From the NCBI RefSeq assembly GCF_008692035.1, contig NZ_VTFG01000001.1, positions 806,001-870,000 of the forward strand: a stretch of DNA of 64,000 bases, written 5' to 3'. The notes under the pieces were generated by a model. The model was not told where the DNA came from. It ran no database searches and saw nothing but the letters and a program-made list of their open reading frames with translations. This document shows, in pieces, positions 15,910 through 24,669 of the stretch (position 1 is the stretch's first letter; the number at the start of each line of letters is the position of its first letter). The translations under genes and the position numbers were made by a program. This DNA comes from Pseudomonas marginalis. Its GTDB lineage: Bacteria > Pseudomonadota > Gammaproteobacteria > Pseudomonadales > Pseudomonadaceae.

Positions 15910-16872
15910 ATGCGCGATATCTACCAAGACGTGACTGACAAGATCGTTACTGCTTTAGACCAAGGCGTTGCCCCCTGGATCAAACCCTGGTCTCCAAGTG
16001 GCTCAGTTTACGTCAATCATCACCAACCCTACCCCATCAACGCAATCACGCGTCGCCCCTACTCGGGCATCAATTTACCGTTGCTCTGGGCCGAGGCCAG
16101 GTTGCAGGGATTCACTCAAGATCGTTGGCTGACCTTCAACCAAGCCAAAAAGGCCGGTGGGCACATCCGTAAGGGTGAGCACAGCACCCTGGCAGTGCTC
16201 TACAAGCCGATGGAGTGCGAGGAACAGACTGAGTCAGGCCAACCCGTACTCGATGAAAACGGTCAGCCCAAGGTCGCTCACTTTGGCATTCTCAGGACGC
16301 ATTTTTTGTTCAACATCGAGCAAACAGAGGGGCTCGAAATGCTTAATGAAACCGCGCTCGAGACGGAACAGAGTGATCCCTTCCAGGCCAACAGCGCTGC
16401 GGAAAATCTGCTGTTAAGTTCAGGTGCACGCATCGTTCATCGGCCTGCCGACGAAGCCTTTTACCACCCGATCAGGGATCTCATCCAACTGCCGACAAAA
16501 GCACAATTTCACGATGAAGGCGGGTACTACGCCACGGCACTTCATGAGCTGACGCACTGGACCGGGCATCACTCTCGGTTGCAGCGCGAAGGCGTGACGT
16601 CAGCCTGTCCGTTCGGCTCGCCAGGCTACGCGTTTGAGGAGTTGATCGCCGAGATGGGCGCTGCTTTTTTATGTGCCTACGCCGGTATACAGGGGGAGCT
16701 GCGGCACGAGGGATACATCGACTCCTGGCTCGGCCTGCTCAAGGCTGACAAACGCGCGATCTTTCGCGCCAGTGGTCACGCCCGAAGCGCTTCGGAGTAT
16801 GTACTCAATCTGGAGCAGCAACTGAAGCAGATGGTAATGGATGACTCACGATGCATGAACGATGGAGTTTGA
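15910..16872 (+). CDS. ArdC-like antirestriction / ssDNA-binding protein with zincin domain
   Basis: A 320-residue protein. The N-terminal part (about residues 1-125, DIYQDVTDKIVTALDQG then WIKPW) is the ArdC N-terminal domain (DUF1738) that binds single-stranded DNA. The C-terminal part is a polyvalent-protein metallopeptidase domain with the zinc motif HELTH at residues 212-216. ArdC proteins travel with or protect transferred DNA against restriction in the new host. GAGGAAA precedes the ATG. A strong terminator follows at 16903. The zinc motif is intact. Confidence 0.88.
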   Translation: MRDIYQDVTDKIVTALDQGVAPWIKPWSPSGSVYVNHHQPYPINAITRRPYSGINLPLLWAEARLQGFTQDRWLTFNQAKKAGGHIRKGEHSTLAVLYKPMECEEQTESGQPVLDENGQPKVAHFGILRTHFLFNIEQTEGLEMLNETALETEQSDPFQANSAAENLLLSSGARIVHRPADEAFYHPIRDLIQLPTKAQFHDEGGYYATALHELTHWTGHHSRLQREGVTSACPFGSPGYAFEELIAEMGAAFLCAYAGIQGELRHEGYIDSWLGLLKADKRAIFRASGHARSASEYVLNLEQQLKQMVMDDSRCMNDGV

Positions 16873-16902
16873 TCGTTACCTCACAGCTGCAATCGCATCA
16901 CA

Positions 16903-16930
16903 GGGCCCAACGCGAGTTGGGCCCTTTTTT
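16903..16930 (+). terminator. Rho-independent terminator after ardC
   Basis: A perfect 9-bp stem (GGGCCCAAC / GTTGGGCCC) with the tetraloop GCGA is followed by six T residues at 16925-16930. It lies 30 bases after the ardC stop. This is a textbook intrinsic terminator on the plus strand. Confidence 0.92.
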
Positions 16931-17004
16931 CTGCGCCCAGAAAAAACCCCATGCCGCGGGGCTCTGATGCAAAGAATCAGAGATGGGCACACACCCGCAG
17001 CCTG

Positions 17005-17202
17005 TCATTCCGCATCCAGGTTCTGCGCCAGAAAATCCACCAGTTCAAGCGGACTCCGGCTGTCGATCACCTTGTAGATCAGATCGCGTTTACTGCGCGG
17101 CAACTTCTTGACCACGCTCTTCGCCGAGGCCCTGACGGCTTCGTCGGTCCCATGGATACGTGCCGCGAGCAGCAGCACGAGCGTGGCGTCAGTGAGGTTC
17201 AT
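17005..17202 (-). CDS. Small hypothetical protein between ardC and traI
   Basis: A 65-residue soluble, helical protein (MNLTDATLVLLLAARIHGTD at the start, DFLAQNLDAE at the end). The ATG at 17202 is preceded by GGGGA with 5-base spacing; the longer frame to 17367 has low-quality composition. I do not recognise a named family with certainty. It is divergent from traI, with a 228-base region between that probably contains the traI promoter. Coding is likely given the site and the hydrophobic periodicity. Confidence 0.6.
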   Translation of the reverse strand: MNLTDATLVLLLAARIHGTDEAVRASAKSVVKKLPRSKRDLIYKVIDSRSPLELVDFLAQNLDAE

Positions 17203-17430
17203 GACCGTCCCCAAAAAATGTGCACAGCAGTGTACCGACTCTTCCCTTTTCCGTACTAGCACGCACCTCCAACAAAACGGCACCAGGAGAAATCGATATC
17301 CCGATTGCCGCACAAAGGGACACGAGACAAAAGGACGGGGAAGGGTTGGAAGGGAATGGGGAGTCAAGGGTAAGAGCTCTATCCGAAAAGGCTAAAAGAC
17401 CACTGACCCAGCCACTTCCCGGAGGTCACG

Positions 17431-19155
17431 ATGCTCAATCTGTTTCGTCGAAAAAGGCAAAACCCTCCTCTGCCACTGACCATGAGCGTCGCCGAAGGTT
17501 ACCTGCCCATCGAGTCGGCCCACAGTTTGTTAGCAGCGGAGCATCGCCGCCAGTTGCTCGATCACATCTGGCAGTACACCGCCCTCTCCCATACGCAGTT
17601 CATCCAACTCTACTTAAATCCGATCCATCGCTACGCCGAACAGGTCCAACAACTCCCGGCCAGCGAAACGCACCACCATGCCTATCTTGGTGGCATGCTC
17701 GACCATGGCCTGGAACTGGTCGCCTGCAGTTTGAAACTGCGCCAATCCTATCTGCTTCCCACCGGCGCCGCCCCCGAAGACCAGGCCGCCCAGACTGATG
17801 CCTGGTCCGCTGGCATCGCCTATGGTGCCCTGCTGCATGACATCGGCAAGATCGCTGTGGACCTGCTGGTCGAACGCCAGGATGGCCGTGTTTGGCATCC
17901 TTGGCAGGGACCGCTGGACCAGCCCTACCGTTTTCGTTACCTCAAGGGTCGCGACTATCACCTGCATGGCGCTGCCGCAGGCTTGCTTTACACCCAAATT
18001 CTCGACCAAACAATCTTGGACTGGCTCAGTGGATTCCCTCCACTCTGGGCCAGCCTGCTGTATGTCCTGGCGGGCCAGTACGAACGTGCTGGCGTGCTGG
18101 GCGAATTGGTGATTCAGGCCGACCGCGTCTCCACCGCGCAGAACATCGGCGGTAACCCAAGCAAGGCGCTGCAAGCGCCGATTCATTCGCTGCAACATCA
18201 CTTGATCACTGGGCTACGCCATCTGGTTCAGCACGAGCTAAAACTCAACCAGCCGGGTGCCGTGGGTTGGTTGACCCAAGACGCACTGTGGCTGGTCAGC
18301 AAGACGGTCACGGACAAGCTGCGAGCCTATCTGCTGTCGCAAGCGATTGAGGGCATTCCCTCATCCAACATCGCGGTGTTCGACGAACTGCAATCGCATG
18401 GGCTGGTCGAGTCCACACCAGAAGGCAAAGCCATCTGGACTGCGCTCGTGGCAAAGGGAGACTGGCAGCAAACCTTTACCTTTCTGCGACTACAACCGGC
18501 TTTGATTTGGGGGAGCGAAAACCGCCCGGAGGCGTTCAGCGGAACGGTGAGCATTGCAATCGATGACCACCCGGCTGACGCTCCGGTATCACCACCAGCT
18601 CCCAAGACAGTCAGTACAGGATCGGGTCAAAGCCCATCGCAGCCAGATACCATGGCGACGGAGGATGCCGACTACCTCGGCACGCTGCTGGATATGTTCG
18701 AATTGGCTGAACCCGAGGCCAGTGATGCGCTGTCAGAAAGCATTCTCGAAATCTCAACACCCCTTTCCAGTAACCCTGGTCAGTTTTTTGTGAATTGGGT
18801 TAAGGAAGGCATCCAGAGCCACAAGTTGATCATCAATGACAGCAAGGCCAAGGTGCACACGGTGAGCGGTTTGGTGTTTCTAGTAACACCCGGTCTCTTC
18901 CAACGCTACGCCCAGGAGTTTCCTGGTATCTCACAAGGTGCCAATCAAGAAATCGAAGAGTGGCGCTGGGTGCAGAAGGAATTCGAGAAACTGAAGATCC
19001 ATAAGAAGCGAGACAACGGTTTGAACATCTGGGCGTGCAAAGTGCAAGGTCCCAGAAAGAAAACGACCTTGAAGGGGTATCTGATTTCGGAACCGACGTC
19101 ATTTTTAGAATCGATACCGCCAGATAACCCGTTTCTTGCGATTGATGATGGCTAA
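17431..19155 (+). CDS. traI: MobH-family relaxase TraI
   Basis: A 574-residue relaxase of the MobH type (TraI_2 N-terminal domain plus DUF1528 C-terminal domain). The N-terminal HD-like metal site is visible: HHH at residues 81-83, DH at 91-92 (LDHGLELV) and HD at 136-137 (LLHDIGK). The C-terminal domain starts near residue 450 (FFVNWVKEGIQSHKLIIND). It would nick the ICE at oriT and lead the strand through the channel. GGAGG precedes the ATG. The stop lies inside the start of the next small gene. MobH plus MPF-G genes define the element's class. Confidence 0.92.
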   Translation: MLNLFRRKRQNPPLPLTMSVAEGYLPIESAHSLLAAEHRRQLLDHIWQYTALSHTQFIQLYLNPIHRYAEQVQQLPASETHHHAYLGGMLDHGLELVACSLKLRQSYLLPTGAAPEDQAAQTDAWSAGIAYGALLHDIGKIAVDLLVERQDGRVWHPWQGPLDQPYRFRYLKGRDYHLHGAAAGLLYTQILDQTILDWLSGFPPLWASLLYVLAGQYERAGVLGELVIQADRVSTAQNIGGNPSKALQAPIHSLQHHLITGLRHLVQHELKLNQPGAVGWLTQDALWLVSKTVTDKLRAYLLSQAIEGIPSSNIAVFDELQSHGLVESTPEGKAIWTALVAKGDWQQTFTFLRLQPALIWGSENRPEAFSGTVSIAIDDHPADAPVSPPAPKTVSTGSGQSPSQPDTMATEDADYLGTLLDMFELAEPEASDALSESILEISTPLSSNPGQFFVNWVKEGIQSHKLIINDSKAKVHTVSGLVFLVTPGLFQRYAQEFPGISQGANQEIEEWRWVQKEFEKLKIHKKRDNGLNIWACKVQGPRKKTTLKGYLISEPTSFLESIPPDNPFLAIDDG

Positions 19156-19465
19156 CGACGCTCATCACATCCTTCAGTCTTTTGTTGTACTCGCGACACA
19201 AGGCTCGCTGCTTCCTACTCGCTTCCCTGCTCAAAGCCTTTGTCACCTCATCAAGTGTTTCAAGCGGAGACTGCTCGACGAAGTGTCAGCGCTGGAGAAA
19301 GGTTTGAACGATGAGCAGGCGCTTGAGTTGCTGAGTAGCGAACTCCGGAAGATCGACGCTCTCGGTGCAACCGATTGTATTGGCGGGCATTACCAGGACG
19401 GCAAGGTTATCTGCGTAAGGCCAAATCGACAGATCGACCCGCAGAAGCTCGAAGCCAAACGCTAG
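19145..19465 (+). CDS. Hypothetical protein overlapping the end of traI
   Basis: A protein of about 106 residues whose tandem ATGs (19145 and 19148) lie inside the last codons of traI, implying translational coupling. The sequence is soluble and helical, with ELRKIDALGAT and a basic C-terminus (PQKLEAKR). No family is recognised. It is the last gene of the ICE core on this side; a 31-bp palindrome and the cargo genes follow. Confidence 0.6.
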   Translation: MMANDAHHILQSFVVLATQGSLLPTRFPAQSLCHLIKCFKRRLLDEVSALEKGLNDEQALELLSSELRKIDALGATDCIGGHYQDGKVICVRPNRQIDPQKLEAKR

Positions 19466-19605
19466 GCGAAGGCTGCCGACGAGACCCAAGCCTCGGTGAG
19501 CGCGCGCCTCGGCTTGCCACGGTCGGCTGGCTCTGGCTTTCTCAGAGGATTGAGAGACCTGCAAAAGGCATATGCGCCGGTTTGCTGCCAAAGCTTTAAC
19601 GCCAT

Positions 19606-19636
19606 CTGGGCTCACTCCAGACTGGAGTGAGCCCAG
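19606..19636. repeat. 31-bp perfect palindrome at the core/cargo boundary
   Basis: CTGGGCTCACTCCAG (19606-19620), one central A, then its exact reverse complement (19622-19636). It lies 5 bases past the stop of the ABC-3C ATPase gene and 140 bases after the last core gene. No T-run follows on either strand, so it is not a classical terminator, though it may act as a bidirectional one or as an mRNA 3' stem. Confidence 0.85.
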
Positions 19637-19641
19637 GGTGA

Positions 19642-21666
19642 TCATGCAGTCACTTCAGCGGGACGGTCAGCGATGAACCCACGCTTGCGCCAAGTGACCC
19701 TCACGAAGGCCTGGAAATCAGCTTCACCACTCAGCTCGAGTTCATCAGCGTGATCAGTGACGATGATCTGGGGCATGATCCCGGTCGCTTCTTTCGTTTC
19801 CTGGCAGAATTCTACGAGCTTGTCGAACATATTGGTGACAGACCCGATGTCCTCGTCAACCTGTTCAACCCGATCGGTGAGCTTCGCCAAGGCCCGTGCA
19901 TCAAAGCCCTGCTGCCCATGGTCGATCTTAGCCGGGAAATAGACCTGCGTTGGCTGATCCAGAAATAGGATTGGAGGGATCTTGCACCCATCCTTGTGCT
20001 TCTGTGCAAATACCGAATGCAAAGCCAGGAATAGCGTCAGGTGCGAATACAGCCAATTCGCACCACTGCCCATTGAGCGAAGGTACACGTTCCCCATCTC
20101 GTCGCTTTCATGCCACAAGTCGAAATTTTCGAGATCAAATTTCAGGTTGATCGGCATATAAGCAGGCTCGAAATCAAAGCCAGCACCAATTCGCTCCATC
20201 TCACTATTGATCAAGTCGCTCAAATCGCGCATTTTCCCGGGCACGTCATATCCATCCAGGATGGGCTTAAGCTCAGCCATCTTAGCTTCAATTATTTTTC
20301 GCGTGCCTTCAAGCTCTGACTTCGGTTTATTGGAGTAGTTTTCAATCTCCAATTCCAAACGATGTTTCACTCGCAGCGCAATCTCATCGACCGTTTTACT
20401 CTTCTTAAGATCCTCAACCTGCTTCTCCAAGCGAGTAATTCTCGACTGGATGCCAGACAGAATTTCTTTTTGCTCTGTGAGCTTCTTGGTTATCTTACCC
20501 TCCTCCTCGCGGAAACTTTCACGCGCATAGGAAGAAATTTTCAACTCTGAGTTCATCCAGTCGATGGCTTTCGTGAGCTTGTTAGCCTCGCTCTCGACCT
20601 GATGATTAGGAGCATCACAGAATGGGCACTGCGTTTCGCTTATCTCAGCATATTCCGGCACAGGCAGATTATTTACGGTGCTAGCAAAATCCTCCGTAAG
20701 GCTTATTGATGAACGCACAGCAAAAAGCTTATCTTGAAGCTCTCGCACCTTTACAGTTTGTGCTGCACGCTCTTCTTCTAGCGCTTTTTTCTGGATAGTG
20801 TACGAGTCCGCAACACTGTCTATTCGAACGTTAGCGTCTCTGACTTTCTTTAACGAGCCTTTGGGAGAGTTCGCAATCTGAGCAGCAGTCAGTGGGGTTA
20901 GTGCGGTGCCACTAATCACTTGGTACTCTGCAAGCAAACCCTCAATCTTGGATGTGAAATCGGCCTTTTCCTGCTTGCTTTTAGGAATTTGATTATCAAT
21001 CTTCTTTAGCTCTGCCTTGAGCTCATTATAGTCCTGCGAAACCCAAAAATATTGCTGATCCACAAAGTTCATAAATATTTTCAGGTGATCAATGACCTGG
21101 TCGCGCTTTCGCCTCTCATCAAACCGATAGAAAAGAGCATGTTTATTTGCCACCAAATTCTGATGCTGCAGCATATAAGATGCAAAACTACGAATCGAAG
21201 GCGTCGAGGTTTTGGCAGCTCCATAATCCCTCCCTCCCGCGTCCTCATCAATATCAGTCATCGTGACAGCAAAATAGCGACCAAGCTCTTTTTTGAAGTC
21301 TCGCAGAGGAAAATAGCAGTTAGCCTTGAAGAAATCTTTTAGATTTTTCATTCCCAGCAGCACGTCTTCAAGAGTCGCACCGCACATATCCCTAATGAAT
21401 AATTTTTCACTACTTCCATCCCGCGACAGGACAAGGAGGCCGCTGTCAAATTCGAGAATGGTAAAATAAAGCTTTGTACGAGCAGTGATAACGCCTTTCG
21501 GTATTGTATTGTCACTATTTCCAAGGCAAAAATCAAAGATCTCGATAATCGCGCTTTTGCCTGTAGAAGATTTTCCGGTGACAATATTCAGTCCAGCTTT
21601 AAAGGTAACTTTATGAATTTCATTATCATGATCGATAACGCCTATGGCCTTTACAATACATTTCAT
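19642..21666 (-). CDS. ABC-3C system ATPase (DUF3732 family, Rad50-like with zinc hook)
   Basis: A 674-residue SMC/Rad50-like ATPase. Walker A is GKSSTGKS (residues 31-38). A long coiled coil runs from about 200 to 500 and is broken by a zinc-hook motif, CPFC, at 347-350. The signature region is MGSGANWL from 532, Walker B is ILFLDQP with D570 followed by Q instead of the usual E, and the switch H is H639. This matches DUF3732, the ATPase of three-component ABC (ABC-3C) systems, which comparative genomics predicts to act in defence against invaders. It overlaps the middle-component gene by 4 bases and is last in the operon. Confidence 0.85.
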   Translation of the reverse strand: MKCIVKAIGVIDHDNEIHKVTFKAGLNIVTGKSSTGKSAIIEIFDFCLGNSDNTIPKGVITARTKLYFTILEFDSGLLVLSRDGSSEKLFIRDMCGATLEDVLLGMKNLKDFFKANCYFPLRDFKKELGRYFAVTMTDIDEDAGGRDYGAAKTSTPSIRSFASYMLQHQNLVANKHALFYRFDERRKRDQVIDHLKIFMNFVDQQYFWVSQDYNELKAELKKIDNQIPKSKQEKADFTSKIEGLLAEYQVISGTALTPLTAAQIANSPKGSLKKVRDANVRIDSVADSYTIQKKALEEERAAQTVKVRELQDKLFAVRSSISLTEDFASTVNNLPVPEYAEISETQCPFCDAPNHQVESEANKLTKAIDWMNSELKISSYARESFREEEGKITKKLTEQKEILSGIQSRITRLEKQVEDLKKSKTVDEIALRVKHRLELEIENYSNKPKSELEGTRKIIEAKMAELKPILDGYDVPGKMRDLSDLINSEMERIGAGFDFEPAYMPINLKFDLENFDLWHESDEMGNVYLRSMGSGANWLYSHLTLFLALHSVFAQKHKDGCKIPPILFLDQPTQVYFPAKIDHGQQGFDARALAKLTDRVEQVDEDIGSVTNMFDKLVEFCQETKEATGIMPQIIVTDHADELELSGEADFQAFVRVTWRKRGFIADRPAEVTA

Positions 21667-22133
21667 AGTTGAGCAATCCCTAACAACTTATACACATGCG
21701 GGGCGTCGCTATTTTCAAAGAGCTTTGCAAGATTGCGCGCCGAGGCAACCTGCTGCACCATGCCATTCAGGGGCGGAAACGTTTTCTTGGTAGCACGTAC
21801 AATCAAGTCGTCACCAACAATCAAGTACCCTGTATTCACGAGGTTCATCAGCGTGGTGTTCGTAACCTGCCGCAGGGAATGGATACGCTTATGAACACCT
21901 GCCACACGCGTTTTATCGGAGCACATTGTACGCAATGAGTAACGATCGTTCACTCGATACAGATATGTGGCTGTCGACTCGTGAAGAACGAAAGGAAGTA
22001 CTAAATAACTTAACAGAATGTTGTTTTGTGTCTCTTGGAGCTGCTGATAAAACGCCAGAAGAATCGGAGCCATTATCAAAGGACTGCGGTGCAGAGTATG
22101 AAGGTGGTCAGTCGTTGTAAGCTTCATTACCAT
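21663..22133 (-). CDS. ABC-3C system middle component
   Basis: A 156-residue protein, mostly helical, with a winged-helix-like C-terminal half (LRQVTNTTLMNLVNTGYLIV). Position between the DUF3732 ATPase and a larger third protein, with coding overlaps at both ends (4 and 7 bases), identifies it as the small middle component of an ABC-3C system. Middle components are thought to connect the ATPase sensor with the effector-bearing subunit. The start is the ATG at 22133, inside the end of the upstream gene. Confidence 0.75.
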   Translation of the reverse strand: MVMKLTTTDHLHTLHRSPLIMAPILLAFYQQLQETQNNILLSYLVLPFVLHESTATYLYRVNDRYSLRTMCSDKTRVAGVHKRIHSLRQVTNTTLMNLVNTGYLIVGDDLIVRATKKTFPPLNGMVQQVASARNLAKLFENSDAPHVYKLLGIAQL

Positions 22134-23275
22134 AATCTCCAGTGAAGCTTATCTTTACCCTCTTCGTCCTCATCATCAGCAAGCATATGCCAGATACCGT
22201 TTCGAAAATCCACAGAGGTATTGTCAAATGCAGGGAAACAGTCAACAGGCTCCCCGCATCGCGCATCAAAGAACCCCTGTGATTCTTCACACCAGTATTC
22301 TTGCGGCATCCGTCGGCAGAGTCTTATTGCCCCCGCCCTTAGGCTAACGTGACGTTTAAGCTGATCAGCCTTGTACCCATCGACATCTATCCTGTCGACA
22401 GTAAATCTCCTGAACTCCTGATTGATCGTATGCACGGCCACGATATGTTCAAGAATCGCCGCGGGCACTTTCTGCCCATACTCAATCTCATGGAGCTTCT
22501 TCACAAACAAGCGGTCAACATACGCAGACACATCCACCTGGTCTTGGAAGCTAGCTGAATCAATCGAGGGGAATTTACGAGAGTTTCGACCATACCTTGC
22601 GAATAAGGTCGCGATTTTCATATCGAAATCTTCGTAGCTGATAGTCCAGCCCTTTTTCACCATGCCTGGCTCAATCAGGTAACCTAGTAGCGCTTCAAAG
22701 TAATCTCCTCGCTTTGAGGGATCCAAACCCTTCCCGTACCGACTTTTTGCTTCGCTTGCGCGAGTTTCGAGATCTGGCTCAGCAGATACGATCTTCAGTT
22801 TTTCGATGACATCCAGCAGCGCTTCACGCCTCTCCTCGGCCAACACAAACTGCTGGGCTTGAACAGATTTAGAAGGCTTTTTACCCGATACAGCAAGCCG
22901 CACCTCACTGTCAGCGAGAACATTTTCGAGCTGGCTTAACCTCTCTTCCACAGACTGCTGGTTCCAGTGACTCAGCTGCGCTGTAGTGCCATACTTCTGA
23001 GTCGTTAGTAGTATTAGCTCGGAGTACTTTTCCTGCTTGAATTTCGATGTGACCCAGTTTTTGAGAGTATTCCAAAAATTGATGTGTCCATCCGTGAGAT
23101 CATCAGCAAAGTTTTTTACTTCGACTTGGACTTTCCCACCAACAGTTACATCACCATAGACCTCCAGCCAAAGCGTCTGGCCTTCAACCAATGAATGGCA
23201 ATACTCCAGTGTCACGATTAATTGGTAGCTTAATGCTTCGAGTAGCTTTGTCGCATCGTTGGCGAGCTTCTCCAC
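22127..23275 (-). CDS. ABC-3C system third component with nuclease-like N-terminus
   Basis: A 382-residue protein, first gene of the operon. Residues 35-60 (LEVYGD, then VQVEVKN) form the pattern D42...E52-x-K54 of restriction-endonuclease-fold enzymes, similar to the N-terminal nuclease domains of other defence effectors. The C-terminal half (from about 180) fits the conserved third-component domain of ABC-3C systems. The inferred job is an effector that cleaves or binds DNA when the ATPase senses an invader. No clear Shine-Dalgarno site is seen at the ATG. GC is lower than in the ICE core. Confidence 0.72.
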   Translation of the reverse strand: MEKLANDATKLLEALSYQLIVTLEYCHSLVEGQTLWLEVYGDVTVGGKVQVEVKNFADDLTDGHINFWNTLKNWVTSKFKQEKYSELILLTTQKYGTTAQLSHWNQQSVEERLSQLENVLADSEVRLAVSGKKPSKSVQAQQFVLAEERREALLDVIEKLKIVSAEPDLETRASEAKSRYGKGLDPSKRGDYFEALLGYLIEPGMVKKGWTISYEDFDMKIATLFARYGRNSRKFPSIDSASFQDQVDVSAYVDRLFVKKLHEIEYGQKVPAAILEHIVAVHTINQEFRRFTVDRIDVDGYKADQLKRHVSLRAGAIRLCRRMPQEYWCEESQGFFDARCGEPVDCFPAFDNTSVDFRNGIWHMLADDEDEEGKDKLHWRLW

Positions 23276-23577
23276 AACATTTCTCCGCTCATTGCTTCAT
23301 CGTTGCGGTAAGGACGTAGCGCTAGGAGCGTTGGGTTGAAGCCTTCCTGGCAAATCCACTACCAAACTGTGAAAAATCAACCTCGTTACTGCGCGCGGCA
23401 GTACCTTGAGAAGCTTAAATACCCAACATACTGATTATATATACAGCAATCTATACCAATATCTGTCCGATTGTAGCGTGATGGCAATATGTTAGCAAAA
23501 TGCCTTATGTTGCGTTATTTGAGCAGTGTGCCACTGACTCATGCAGAGTTTTCACAGTTAACGATGGAGGGTTGCAA
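23276..23577. other. Divergent control region
   Basis: About 300 bases separate the ABC-3C operon from the forward PLD-like gene. The region is AT-rich toward 23400-23490 (stretches such as ATTATATATAC), as expected for promoters in both directions. An open frame continues to ATG 23500, but the better start is at 23578. No RNA gene or clear operator was seen. Confidence 0.4.
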
Positions 23578-24033
23578 ATGGCTTTCAGCACCGACGGCGG
23601 CGGTTTTGCCTTTTCCTGCAATGACGCAAAGATGTCCATCAATGCGAGCACCTGGGCGACTCGGTTGACCCAGCTTGGGAGGATGACCGGACGGCTATGC
23701 ATTTTGACCACAAACCTTCCGGACCCCGATTATGTGATCGACGTGCTGAGCAAGCGGACCTCGGACGTTCAGATCGTGGCCCACGTGGACGCCCGAAAAG
23801 CAGCCGAGTACGTAAAACGAAAATTACCCCAGGTAAGAATTGCCCTTCATCCCGACATCGGAGCCAAGGCATTGCTGATCGCACCCGAAACGGTGTGGAT
23901 CATGAGCTCCGACTTCGGCAAAAAGAGGAGGATCGATGCAGGGATCGGACTACACTCGGCTGATGTTTATCAGAAGACTCTTGCCCAGCTATTTGATCGG
24001 GCGTGGGCCGAGGCGACCGAGATCGTTCTTTGA
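23578..24033 (+). CDS. PLD-like protein with degenerate HKD motif
   Basis: A 151-residue protein. The C-terminal half reads like one phospholipase-D-type repeat: the usual HxK position is GAK (in DIGAKALLIAPETVWIMSS), the usual GSxN is SSDF, and a DAGIGLHS strand follows. The catalytic histidine is therefore replaced by glycine. The ATG at 23578 is chosen because GGAGG lies 8 bases upstream; ATG 23500 has no site. It may bind nucleic acid or a partner rather than cut. It could be a separate gene or the first part of the GHKL-linked system 640 bases downstream. Confidence 0.6.
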   Translation: MAFSTDGGGFAFSCNDAKMSINASTWATRLTQLGRMTGRLCILTTNLPDPDYVIDVLSKRTSDVQIVAHVDARKAAEYVKRKLPQVRIALHPDIGAKALLIAPETVWIMSSDFGKKRRIDAGIGLHSADVYQKTLAQLFDRAWAEATEIVL

Positions 24034-24669
24034 CAGAGTTTGCACTGGCCACCCTTGTAAACTATGGGCTCCCCGATTGAAACGAAGCCCCGCGTAGGGA
24101 TCTCGATCTAATTACCATCTCTCGGCGCTGGGTGCGCGAGCGCATGACTGGTGATTGGGTAGGCGGCCATCAATCAATGGCTACCAAGCTGATCAGCGAT
24201 CATCAGCAAAGGGAGCGGCCAAGGATCGACTTGAGTCCCTTACCACTCCCAAATTACAACTACCCATACTTGGGCAACCATAAATTTACTGAAAACAGTC
24301 CTCGCTCACCTCCTACGGCACTCCCACTCTGAAATGCACCCCCGGAATACGCGCTTTCGCCCAAGTCACTTGCGAGCTCTGCCTCCCCAACCCAAAGCGG
24401 GGCGCAAACCATACCCAGCTTAGATTGCCTCTCATTCAGCCCAACTTCCAAAAGCTAGGCCAGCAGTGATCATCGAAATGTGCAGGAGCACCGCTCCAGC
24501 AAAGACTGCTCCTGACTTGGTAGAAAGCCCACGTCGGCCTGCGCACAATATCATTTTGCCTTTAGTCTCCCTATCGCCCGCATCAAGCCAAACGATATGA
24601 TAAGGGGTGGGTGTGTCCAGACCAGGAGCCTGGTTCAGCACTCGGAACGATGGACTGTCAGAGGTGCTG
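24034..24669. other. 636-base region with no supported gene
   Basis: Short open frames exist on both strands but none has a ribosome-binding site and plausible composition. The last 100 bases must hold the start signals of the GHKL gene; a small inverted repeat (ACCAGG-AG-CCTGGT) lies just before it. The segment may be decayed sequence. Confidence 0.4.
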
